NCBI GenBank assembly: GCA_023389895.1
Contig: JAEWDX010000286.1
Coordinates: 1 to 12,399, forward strand
Source of the DNA: Bacillota bacterium
Lineage (GTDB): Bacteria > Bacillota > Bacilli > Bacillales > Cytobacillaceae
Length of the DNA: 12,399 bases
Reading direction: 5' to 3'
Both the position numbers and the translations under genes were made by a program. Numbering within the stretch: position 1 is the stretch's first letter; each line of letters starts with the position of its first letter. This document shows positions 7,136 to 11,850 of the stretch, in pieces. The notes under the pieces are model-generated. The model was not told the origin of the DNA. It ran no database searches and saw only the letters and a program-made list of their open reading frames with translations.

Positions 7136-7696
7136 TTAATGTGAGTTTTTGTAATAAACTAAATGGTCGATCCACTCATCATATTCGTATATAAAACCTT
7201 TACGAATACATTCAAATTCCATACCTACACTTTCAGCTAATTTCATAGAAAGTGTATTATCAATGTTAATATGGGCTTCTATACGGTGGAAATTCAAATG
7301 TTTAAATGCTATATTAAGAGCTTCATTTACAGCTTCTTTGCCGTAACCTTTTCTCCAATACTGATTATGGATGGTATATCCTATCCTTCCCCATTGGAAA
7401 TCATCTCTTGCTAAGGTTGAAAAATCAACCATACCTAGATGTGTACCATCTTCTTTTCTAAACACACCAAATATGTGAGCAGTGTCTGTAAGTGCTAACT
7501 CTTGATGCTTATCTACCAGATTATGAAACCACTCCAGTGTACATTCACTCATATCTATTTTTCCTTTATCGTGACGATTTTGAGATGGATAACGGTTTTC
7601 AAATTCATTTAACCAATTTTCATAGTCGTCTTTCTTTAATGGTCTTATTACTAATCTTTCTGTCTCTGAAATATACTCAAATTTTTCTTCTTTCAA
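7136..7696 (-). CDS. GNAT N-acetyltransferase, RimJ/RimL type
   Basis: 186 residues with the pattern of ribosomal-protein-type acetyltransferases: an N-terminal TERLVIRPLKKDDYENW (12-28), LGMVDFS (88-94), GYTIHNQYWRKGYGKEAV (106-123) containing the acetyl-CoA pyrophosphate loop R-K-G-Y-G (115-119), and INIDNTLSMKLAESVGM (144-160) of motif B. The enzyme should transfer acetyl from acetyl-CoA to an amine. The substrate could be a protein N-terminus, an antibiotic or a small molecule; nothing here decides. Start: TTG at 7696, because no ATG, GTG or other TTG occurs between it and the upstream in-frame stop (7724-7726). GAGGAG lies about 14 bases upstream, longer than ideal. Downstream it faces the YeiL-like gene across a shared terminator. 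Confidence 0.87.
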   Translation of the reverse strand: MKEEKFEYISETERLVIRPLKKDDYENWLNEFENRYPSQNRHDKGKIDMSECTLEWFHNLVDKHQELALTDTAHIFGVFRKEDGTHLGMVDFSTLARDDFQWGRIGYTIHNQYWRKGYGKEAVNEALNIAFKHLNFHRIEAHINIDNTLSMKLAESVGMEFECIRKGFIYEYDEWIDHLVYYKNSH

Positions 7697-7802
7697 TTTT
7701 AATGTGACATCTCCTCTGCATTTTCATTTTCCTAAAGACGAAACCTGCTTTGTTAATATGATTTAGTTTATACGCCATAGGACATCACACCTTTCGTAAT
7801 AT

Positions 7803-7808
7803 ATTATA
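7803..7808 (-). promoter_or_regulatory. Candidate -10 box for the acetyltransferase gene
   Basis: On the minus strand TATAAT occurs here, with TTTTCG about 16 bases upstream (7825-7830) as a weak -35. It would give a leader of roughly 100 bases before the TTG at 7696. That leader contains a 33-codon ATG frame (7780-7679 region) without a good ribosome binding site, which I do not call. Confidence 0.35.
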
Positions 7809-7840
7809 CTCTTTATTAAAAAACCGAAAATTCTAGCTGG

Positions 7841-7858
7841 ATTCCATTAAAATGGAAT
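7841..7858. repeat. 18-bp inverted repeat before the 143-residue protein gene
   Basis: ATTCCATT-AA-AATGGAAT is a perfect inverted repeat 33 bases before the TTG start at 7892. It directly precedes the conserved leader TTGTGTTAAAATTTAAAAAAAGGGG. It could be an operator, since it would overlap a promoter using TTAAAAT as -10. The second, decayed copy of this gene at 11.34 kb shares the leader but not this repeat. Confidence 0.4.
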
Positions 7859-7891
7859 TGTGTTAAAATTTAAAAAAAGGGGCGGAGATAT

Positions 7892-8323
7892 TTGAAGAAA
7901 ATCGTAATCGGAATCGGAATCATTTTGGCTTTAGTGGTTTGTGTTGTATTCATCTTTCAGCAGAATAAGAGTACGAATTTCGAAGACATTGTTTCATTAA
8001 AAACAGAGGAAATCGCTTGCATTGAAGTGGAGAAAAGAGTAGGTGACACTTTGGAAAGAAGAATAAATATAGACAAAAAAGAAGAAATACAAACATTCCT
8101 TAATGAATTTTCAGGTTTGAAATTAAAAAAAAGCAACGGTATTAGCGGTTACAATGACGTGTACTTTATTCAAATAAAACCAGATGATATTCATCTAGAT
8201 TATCTAATAACGGTTCCTGATAATAATCGTATTTCAATTCATCACTACAGCCAAAATGCTACTCCGATGTTTTATGAAATTAAAAATAATGGTAAAGTTA
8301 ATTTAGAAAAGTTCTTTCAATGA
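7892..8323 (+). CDS. Small membrane-anchored protein of unknown function
   Basis: 143 residues. One N-terminal hydrophobic segment (IVIGIGIILALVVCVVFIF, about 4-22) after MKK suggests a signal anchor with the rest outside the cell. The outer part starts with a charged region (EVEKRVGDTLERRINIDKKEEI) and ends in a beta-like segment (ISGYNDVYFIQIKPDD ... VPDNNRISIHHYSQNATP). I recognise no named family. The start is TTG at 7892 with GGGGCGGAG immediately upstream; no ATG is available nearby. A partial second copy lies at 11337-11536 and shares both the leader and the C-terminal half, so this belongs to a duplicated family in this genome. Monocistronic, with its own terminator. Confidence 0.75.
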   Translation: MKKIVIGIGIILALVVCVVFIFQQNKSTNFEDIVSLKTEEIACIEVEKRVGDTLERRINIDKKEEIQTFLNEFSGLKLKKSNGISGYNDVYFIQIKPDDIHLDYLITVPDNNRISIHHYSQNATPMFYEIKNNGKVNLEKFFQ

Positions 8324-8331
8324 ACAATAAA

Positions 8332-8370
8332 AAAGGTACTCGGATAATCCGAATACCTTTATCTTATTAT
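8332..8370. terminator. Bidirectional rho-independent terminator
   Basis: AAAGGTA (8332-8338) pairs with TACCTTT (8354-8360), and TCGG inside pairs with CCGA, with one C/A mismatch. The plus-strand T-tract is modest (ATCTTATTATT). On the minus strand the hairpin is followed by TTTTTTATTG, which is the stronger direction. It ends the 143-residue gene and implies minus-strand transcription arriving from the right. Confidence 0.8.
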
Positions 8371-8453
8371 TAAGGAACCATCCAGCCGCCGCTAGTACTA
8401 GACCCCTCGACCTGTTAGAAAGCCTTTGCATTCTGTACAGTTATAGTCATTTA

Positions 8454-8585
8454 TTAAATGGTTTCCTTTTTTCGGTTCAATACAAAATCGAGAATGACAG
8501 CCATGATTGTCCCTAAAATCAGCCCGTTGCTTAATAATGATACGAATAAAGGGGGTAAACCAACAAAGGCGAGGAGGTTCTTCAT
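8454..8585 (-). CDS. 43-residue membrane ORF; NCS2 permease C-terminus-like
   Basis: ATG at 8585 is preceded on the minus strand by AAGGAGAG with a spacing of about 8 bases, as good as any ribosome binding site in the window. The product starts MKNLLAFVGLPPLFVSLLSN, continues GLILGTIMAVILDFVLNRKKETI and ends at a TAA. It is hydrophobic with a basic tail. The SNGLILGTIMAVILDFVLNRK part resembles the last helix of nucleobase:cation symporter-2 (uracil/xanthine permease) proteins, which are over 400 residues long. It is either the surviving tail of such a permease that happens to have a start and ribosome binding site, or a true small membrane protein. It lies about 180 bases after amj on the same strand and before a terminator strong in this direction. 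Confidence 0.4.
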   Translation of the reverse strand: MKNLLAFVGLPPLFVSLLSNGLILGTIMAVILDFVLNRKKETI

Positions 8586-8752
8586 ATAAATTCTCTCCTT
8601 CATGTTGAAATAAACTTTGATGAATAAATATATTTTTGGAGTATACTTTCTCTTTCGTCAATATGAGTGGAGAAATTTTATTTATTCTGTGGAAAAAGGA
8701 GATCCTCATTGTCCAATCATTTGATGGAAATCAATCCATAATTAAATTATAA

Positions 8753-8780
8753 GTTCTCTTATCTTTTAATGAAAGAGAAC
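8753..8780 (-). terminator. Hairpin overlapping the amj stop codon
   Basis: GTTCTCTT and AAGAGAAC (8753-8760 and 8773-8780) form a perfect 8-bp stem with a 12-base loop. Read on the minus strand it is followed by TTATAATTTAATT. The amj TAA (8766-8768) lies in the loop, so the last amj codons form part of the stem. Confidence 0.5.
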
Positions 8781-9599
8781 AAAAAATTTTGTTATCCAAG
8801 CAATATATTGTGCTCCAGGAATAAATAATATTTGGGCTATTATCGTTCCGAGAAGTCTTGAGGCTATCATTAGGACAGATATTCCTTTGAGAGTGGCGTA
8901 ACTGCCTTTTCCATTCACCACACCATCTGCAAGTACAGATATTTTTGGATCGATAAAAAGAGCTAGTAAAATAGTGGCGATACCGTTTATTAACCCAGAT
9001 GCCATAATGGCAGAACCATGCCTGTCGGGAGCTAATAAAGACGCATAAAGAGCCGATAAAACACCAATCGTATAAATGGATGTAACAATCATATTAAAGA
9101 AAAATAATCGTAAAGGAATATCTTTTAATTTAATTTCCTTCAAATAGGAAATTTTAGGAATATGAATATGTTTTATGCCTCTTTTTATGTACTCAACCGA
9201 AAACCCTTTTTTAATGAGTGCAGCAACAGAACCATGTTCTTCTGCCAACTGTATGATGGCTCTAGAAAATAATGCTGTAAATGTTGGTAATAAAATAATC
9301 CCTACTATTGTACCTACTGTGGATGCTCCGATTAAAACTCGATATTGTTGCTCTACGAATAAAAGTGTATTTTCTTCAGGTGCAGTATCGATTAAGCTCC
9401 CTGTAAATGGTTGTTGCATCATATTAGCCATTCTCGAAACAATAACCATCATATTAAATAATGATAATGCGGAGGCAATCAGCTTTACTCTTGCTCCAGA
9501 TAATCTAACCGCATAGGCAAGCGTTTCAATACTATGAATGATTAAAATAAAAAATGCTATAAATAAAACTTTTCCAGTGATGAACTCCAATAAGAACAC
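8766..9599 (-). CDS. amj: Lipid II flippase Amj (DUF2837 family)
   Basis: 277 residues, matching the roughly 270-residue Amj family. Features seen: HSIETLAYAVRLSGARVKLIASALSLFN near the N-terminus (about 22-49), VSRMANMMQQPF (54-65), the conserved hydrophilic middle around AALIKKGFSVEYIKRG, and APDRHGSAIMASGLINGIATILLALFIDPKISVLADGVVNGK toward the end. About six hydrophobic segments are visible. In B. subtilis Amj (YdaH) is the alternate MurJ: it flips undecaprenyl-linked peptidoglycan precursor (lipid II) across the membrane and is induced by envelope stress through sigma-M. I see no convincing sigma-M promoter here. The start is GTG at 9599, with weak GAGAGA upstream; TTG at the fourth codon is an alternative. 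It appears to be transcribed alone. Confidence 0.9.
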   Translation of the reverse strand: MFLLEFITGKVLFIAFFILIIHSIETLAYAVRLSGARVKLIASALSLFNMMVIVSRMANMMQQPFTGSLIDTAPEENTLLFVEQQYRVLIGASTVGTIVGIILLPTFTALFSRAIIQLAEEHGSVAALIKKGFSVEYIKRGIKHIHIPKISYLKEIKLKDIPLRLFFFNMIVTSIYTIGVLSALYASLLAPDRHGSAIMASGLINGIATILLALFIDPKISVLADGVVNGKGSYATLKGISVLMIASRLLGTIIAQILFIPGAQYIAWITKFFVLFH

Positions 9600-9900
9600 T
9601 TCTCTCTGAGTTTTCTTATAACTATCCTAAAAAGAAGAAATTGTTGATATTAATCAGACGGGGAGATGGTGACTCTCACAGCATATAGCAATTATTAATA
9701 AAGTAAAATCAGTGGGATAGCTAAAAATTATAAGTGCTTGAAAACCTCGTATTTAGTGATATCATGCAGTGAAAAGGATGAATAGTCAATCTATTACCTG
9801 ACTTTCTTCACAATAAGGAAACTCCACTGTCATTCTCCGAAAAATGTTGAAGCTATCTAGCGCTTTCAACATTTCCAGGGTGATGACAGTGGAGTATTTT
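9600..9900. other. Non-coding gap with a long nested hairpin at its right end
   Basis: I find no gene in these 301 bases. From 9600 to about 9820 the sequence is AT-rich without recognisable signals; it should contain the amj promoter, which I cannot point to. The right end (9821-9902) is a nested inverted repeat, described separately. Confidence 0.5.
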
Positions 9901-9902
9901 TT
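9821..9902. repeat. Nested inverted repeat with terminal T-tract
   Basis: The outer arms ACTCCACTGTCAT (9821-9833) and ATGACAGTGGAGT (9883-9895) pair perfectly over 13 bp. Inside, AAATGTTGAA (9842-9851) and TTCAACATTT (9865-9874) pair perfectly over 10 bp. An 8-base unpaired stretch lies on each side between the two stems, and TTTTTT follows the right arm. It begins 6 bases past the stop of the fatty acid hydroxylase gene. It may act as that operon's terminator, although the better T-tract is on the plus strand, where no gene arrives. It could instead be a dispersed extragenic palindrome or an insertion-sequence end. Confidence 0.6.
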
Positions 9903-10533
9903 ATAATTCTATTTTTTGCTCGCCACGTTTTTCAAGATTTTTAGCAGTCTGGCTTTGTTCAACATTCTTTTGGTCTTTAAACGTGCCCATGAGAAAATCA
10001 AAGGCAGGGTTCGTCACACCATACCAGTAATTTTCATTTTTAAAATGATGCCATAAATGAACCTTTTTCATCCAGCGCCCCCAAGGTGATATTGGTTGAA
10101 AAGGGCGATGGGCAATATAATGCTTCCACTCATAAAATAATAAAAAGATCATGATCCCTGCAATAAATGCATTTGTAATGACAAGGCTAGATGAAAGGAA
10201 ATAAACAATTGCACCTGTTAATATGATGTTTGGCACACTATACCATAAGGGTAAAAATAATAGATGTAATTCATTCGGGGTTGCATGGTGGTCATAATGT
10301 AGGCGCTTTAGCATTTTTAATAAAAATGCATTTTTTGGTGGTTTCATATGAAAAATAAATCTGTGTGTCGCATATTCACTTATGGTATACGCAACCATTC
10401 CTAGAATAAACGCGATCCAAGTTCCCAATGAAACTAGATGCGGAATCATAAAGCCAAGGCTAATAAGGAATAGACAGCTCATGATTAATATATCAGGATA
10501 AGAAAAATATTCTTTCATATATTTTAATCTCAT
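9901..10533 (-). CDS. Membrane fatty acid hydroxylase (sterol desaturase superfamily)
   Basis: 210 residues with all histidine boxes of the di-iron fatty acid hydroxylase superfamily: HRFIFH (57-62), HYDHH (79-83), HYIAH (138-142) and HLWHH (159-163). Four hydrophobic segments flank them. The order and the YWYGVTNPAFDFLMGTF tail (169-185) resemble fatty acid 2-hydroxylases of the FA2H/Scs7 type. Known relatives use two irons and O2 to hydroxylate acyl chains, sterols or carotenoids at the membrane. A lipid acyl chain is the best guess here because the upstream operon partner is a FadR-like regulator. The start ATG has GGAGG 7-8 bases upstream. It lies 21 bases downstream of the regulator gene, on the same strand. 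The last 30 residues are hydrophilic and charged. Confidence 0.85.
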   Translation of the reverse strand: MRLKYMKEYFSYPDILIMSCLFLISLGFMIPHLVSLGTWIAFILGMVAYTISEYATHRFIFHMKPPKNAFLLKMLKRLHYDHHATPNELHLLFLPLWYSVPNIILTGAIVYFLSSSLVITNAFIAGIMIFLLFYEWKHYIAHRPFQPISPWGRWMKKVHLWHHFKNENYWYGVTNPAFDFLMGTFKDQKNVEQSQTAKNLEKRGEQKIEL

Positions 10534-10554
10534 CGATTGCGCCTCCAGTATTTT

Positions 10555-11238
10555 TTAATTTTTTCTATTTTTCCAGAGAGTTATGCTTTGTTCCATTGTT
10601 GCTTTAGATAATCTTTCTGCTTCTTGTGCATCTCCTTTTAACGCGATAGACAAAAGATCTTGGTAATAGCTTAATGAAAGATGTCGATATTCTTTTGCAG
10701 AAAAATATTTTTTTGCCATTTTTACATAAATGGAATTGAAGCTGTTTAAGATGAGTAGAAAAATCGGATTGGGAGCAAGGCGGGCAAAACTTTGCTGCAA
10801 ACCCCAATCAAATGTCGCAAAGCTATCTGCATGATCTTCCAGCTGCTCAAGATTAGCGAGAAGAGCAACCGCCTTAGGTTGATTAAATGTAATCGCATCA
10901 CGAATATAGGTTGGCGCTAGTGAACTTCTTAGTTCCAATAAATACAGGATAAATTCATCTGTAACAGTATGATAATTCTCAATAATATTGACAAGCGTTG
11001 TTAGATTTCCACTTCTCCAATAATCATTAACAATCGCAGGCATTCCTTTTCTCCTTGAAATCCATCCACTCCTCTCTAAACGTTGAAGTGCCTCCCGAAT
11101 TGTTGGGCGACCGACACTAAATTCTTTCGCAAGCTCTCTTTCTGGTGGCAATGCACCTCCTATAGAATAAACACCAGTCAATATAGCTGTAATTACTTCC
11201 TTTTCAATTTTATCTGAGGAGCGTTCTTTTTCTCTCAA
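10555..11238 (-). CDS. GntR family regulator with FadR-type acyl-CoA-binding domain
   Basis: 227 residues, close to the 239 of E. coli FadR. The N-terminal winged helix has LPPERELAKEFSVGRPTIREALQRL (30-54) with Arg at the positions of E. coli R35, R45 and R49; the wing reads RRKGMPAIVN, with Lys where E. coli has His65. The C-terminal domain follows FadR along its length (HADSFATFDW, NPIFLLILNSFNSIYVKMAKKYF, SYYQDLLSIALKGDA), and Ser218 and Trp222 line up by eye with acyl-CoA-linked Ser219 and Trp223. E. coli FadR is released from DNA by long-chain acyl-CoA. Start: TTG at 11238 with GAAGGAG 8 bases upstream. The longer frame from ATG 11298 would translate across the predicted transcription start and the operator. 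In B. subtilis the name FadR belongs to a TetR-family protein, so I give no symbol. First gene of an operon with the hydroxylase. Confidence 0.88.
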   Translation of the reverse strand: MREKERSSDKIEKEVITAILTGVYSIGGALPPERELAKEFSVGRPTIREALQRLERSGWISRRKGMPAIVNDYWRSGNLTTLVNIIENYHTVTDEFILYLLELRSSLAPTYIRDAITFNQPKAVALLANLEQLEDHADSFATFDWGLQQSFARLAPNPIFLLILNSFNSIYVKMAKKYFSAKEYRHLSLSYYQDLLSIALKGDAQEAERLSKATMEQSITLWKNRKN

Positions 11239-11246
11239 CCCATCGT

Positions 11247-11253
11247 CTCCTTC
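11247..11253 (-). promoter_or_regulatory. RBS deciding the TTG start of the FadR-like gene
   Basis: The minus strand reads GAAGGAG-ACGATGGG-TTG. The strong Shine-Dalgarno sits 8 bases before TTG 11238-11236. The ATG inside that spacer is out of frame. Confidence 0.7.
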
Positions 11254-11286
11254 ATTATTCCTTTTGGTAATGCAAGTTAATAACAG

Positions 11287-11297
11287 TGGTAATACCA
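11287..11297. promoter_or_regulatory. FadR-type operator TGGTAATACCA
   Basis: This is a perfect inverted repeat of the form TGGT-N3-ACCA, the core of the E. coli FadR site and of the PdhR/FadR-subfamily GntR operators. It covers the predicted transcription start of the FadR-like gene. An extra half-site, TGGTAAT, lies at 11265-11271, exactly 22 bp (about two helical turns) away and in the same orientation. Autorepression by the adjacent regulator is the natural inference. Confidence 0.7.
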
Positions 11298-11300
11298 TAA

Positions 11301-11330
11301 ATTATATATTAAATTAGAATTTTCTGTCAA
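11301..11330 (-). promoter_or_regulatory. Sigma-A promoter of the FadR-like/hydroxylase operon
   Basis: On the minus strand there is a perfect -35 TTGACA (11330-11325) and a perfect -10 TATAAT (11306-11301) with an 18-bp spacer. Transcription should start near 11294, inside the TGGTAATACCA operator and about 55 bases before the TTG start codon. Confidence 0.75.
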
Positions 11331-11336
11331 TTAGAT

Positions 11337-11536
11337 TGTGTTAAAATTTTAAAAAAGGGGACGGTATTAGCGGTTACAATGACATGTACACTATTCTAAT
11401 TATGTCAGATGACGTTCATCTAGATTATGTAATATTGGTTCCTGATAATAATCGTATTTCAATTCATCACGATAGCCAAAACGCTACTCCGGTGGTCTAT
11501 GATATTATGAACGAGGATAAAGTTGATTTCAGCTAA
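11337..11536 (+). pseudogene. Internally deleted second copy of the 143-residue protein gene
   Basis: The leader TTGTGTTAAAATTTTAAAAAAGGGG repeats the leader of the gene at 7892. It is joined directly to ACGGTATTAGCGGTTACAATG, which corresponds to position 8136 of that gene. The ribosome binding site, start, membrane anchor and first half (about 250 bp) are gone. The retained frame (GISGYND to the TAA at 11534-11536) is free of stops and indels and agrees with the intact copy in 39 of 56 residues by my count. The only ATG near the front (11384) would give 50 residues and lacks a ribosome binding site. Probably dead now, but the divergence without frame damage suggests the copy was a functioning paralogue before the deletion. 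Confidence 0.75.
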
Positions 11537-11551
11537 CCAAGGGGGTTAGCT
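11531..11551. repeat. Hairpin over the stop codon of the truncated copy
   Basis: AGCTAACC (11531-11538) and GGTTAGCT (11544-11551) form a perfect 8-bp stem with a 5-base loop. There is no T-tract after it, so it is at best a weak terminator. Confidence 0.45.
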
Positions 11552-11613
11552 CGCATTCCGATTCAGTTTGTAAAATCGTCTTAATAATCGCTAAAAGTAG
11601 GAGGGGGGATATC

Positions 11614-11649
11614 GTGCCTTTTTGTATGTTTAATGGTTCCTTTAACTAG
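11614..11649 (+). CDS. 11-codon mini-ORF with strong ribosome binding site
   Basis: GTG CCT TTT ... TAG encodes MPFCMFNGSFN. The AGGAGGGGGG just upstream is the strongest ribosome binding site in the window for such a short frame. It could be a leader peptide, a small peptide or the first codons of a lost gene whose body has been replaced. It lacks the runs of one amino acid seen in classic biosynthetic attenuators, and the 120-base gap to the hairpin argues against ribosome-coupled attenuation. Confidence 0.25.
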   Translation: MPFCMFNGSFN

Positions 11650-11773
11650 CTTTTCCCTTTTTGCCAGCATTAAATAGTTGGCTATTATCAGATAGTAGTA
11701 GATATTTTGATCCATACATTACTATAATAGAATAGGATATGTTATTTAGTGAGTCAGAAAAAATTTGTGTTTC

Positions 11774-11825
11774 TAGGGGCGTCTTGCTATTTTGCTTTTT
11801 AAGCAGGAAGGCCTACTCTTTTTTT
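11774..11825 (+). terminator. Terminator/attenuator-like hairpin in the mqo leader
   Basis: TCTTGCT (11782-11788) pairs with AGCAGGA (11802-11808), one pair being G-T. GGC (11778-11780) pairs with GCC (11811-11813), with one- and two-base offsets between the two stems. Seven T's start at 11819. A smaller competing hairpin, TGCTT-TTT-AAGCA (11793-11805), uses part of the same right arm. It lies 25 bases before the mqo start and downstream of the TATAAT at 11723, so it is inside the probable mqo leader. Confidence 0.5.
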
Positions 11826-11850
11826 GTAAGTTAGGATGAGGAAGGTAATC

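Larger units (their letters stand above)
8324..8765. other. Gap between convergent units, contents listed
   Basis: About 440 bases hold the bidirectional terminator (8332-8370), a locally G+C-rich patch (about 8380-8412), the 43-codon minus-strand ORF with a good ribosome binding site (8454-8585), and the amj terminator (8753-8780). In the GC-rich patch a minus-strand frame reads QVEGSSTSGGWMVP and stops at 8370-8372, just before the terminator. It may be the last codons of a lost gene but has an in-frame stop 14 codons upstream. I see nothing else. Confidence 0.4.
11537..11850 (+). promoter_or_regulatory. mqo upstream region with mini-ORF, -10 box and hairpin
   Basis: These 314 bases hold a very strong Shine-Dalgarno (TAGGAGGGGGG, about 11598-11608) followed 5-6 bases later by an 11-codon frame (11614-11649), a TATAAT (11723-11728) without a clear -35, and a terminator-like hairpin with seven T's (11774-11825). 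The mqo ribosome binding site follows at about 11840. No longer gene is visible on either strand. Confidence 0.5.

Noticed and set aside
7679..7780. 33-codon minus-strand ORF upstream of the acetyltransferase
   Set aside because: No good ribosome binding site, overlaps the acetyltransferase start in another frame and resembles nothing; I treat it as leader.
8370..8417. Minus-strand 14-codon frame QVEGSSTSGGWMVP before a terminator
   Set aside because: Too short, with an in-frame stop directly upstream and no start codon; possibly a lost gene's tail but not supportable as a gene or signalling peptide.
8398..8709. 103-codon minus-strand ORF
   Set aside because: No ribosome binding site, no family look, and it overlaps in another frame the 43-codon ORF that has a strong ribosome binding site and hydrophobic, protein-like content.
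9175..9516. Plus-strand 113-codon ORF
   Set aside because: Antisense shadow of amj with no ribosome binding site.
9821..9902. CRISPR repeat or insertion-sequence terminal repeat
   Set aside because: Only one copy in the window, no spacer array, no transposase remnant and no target-site duplication could be recognised, so I report only the inverted repeat.
11239..11298. Longer start of the FadR-like gene at ATG 11298
   Set aside because: It would begin upstream of the predicted transcription start and turn the operator into coding sequence; FadR relatives have no such extension, and TTG 11238 has GAAGGAG.
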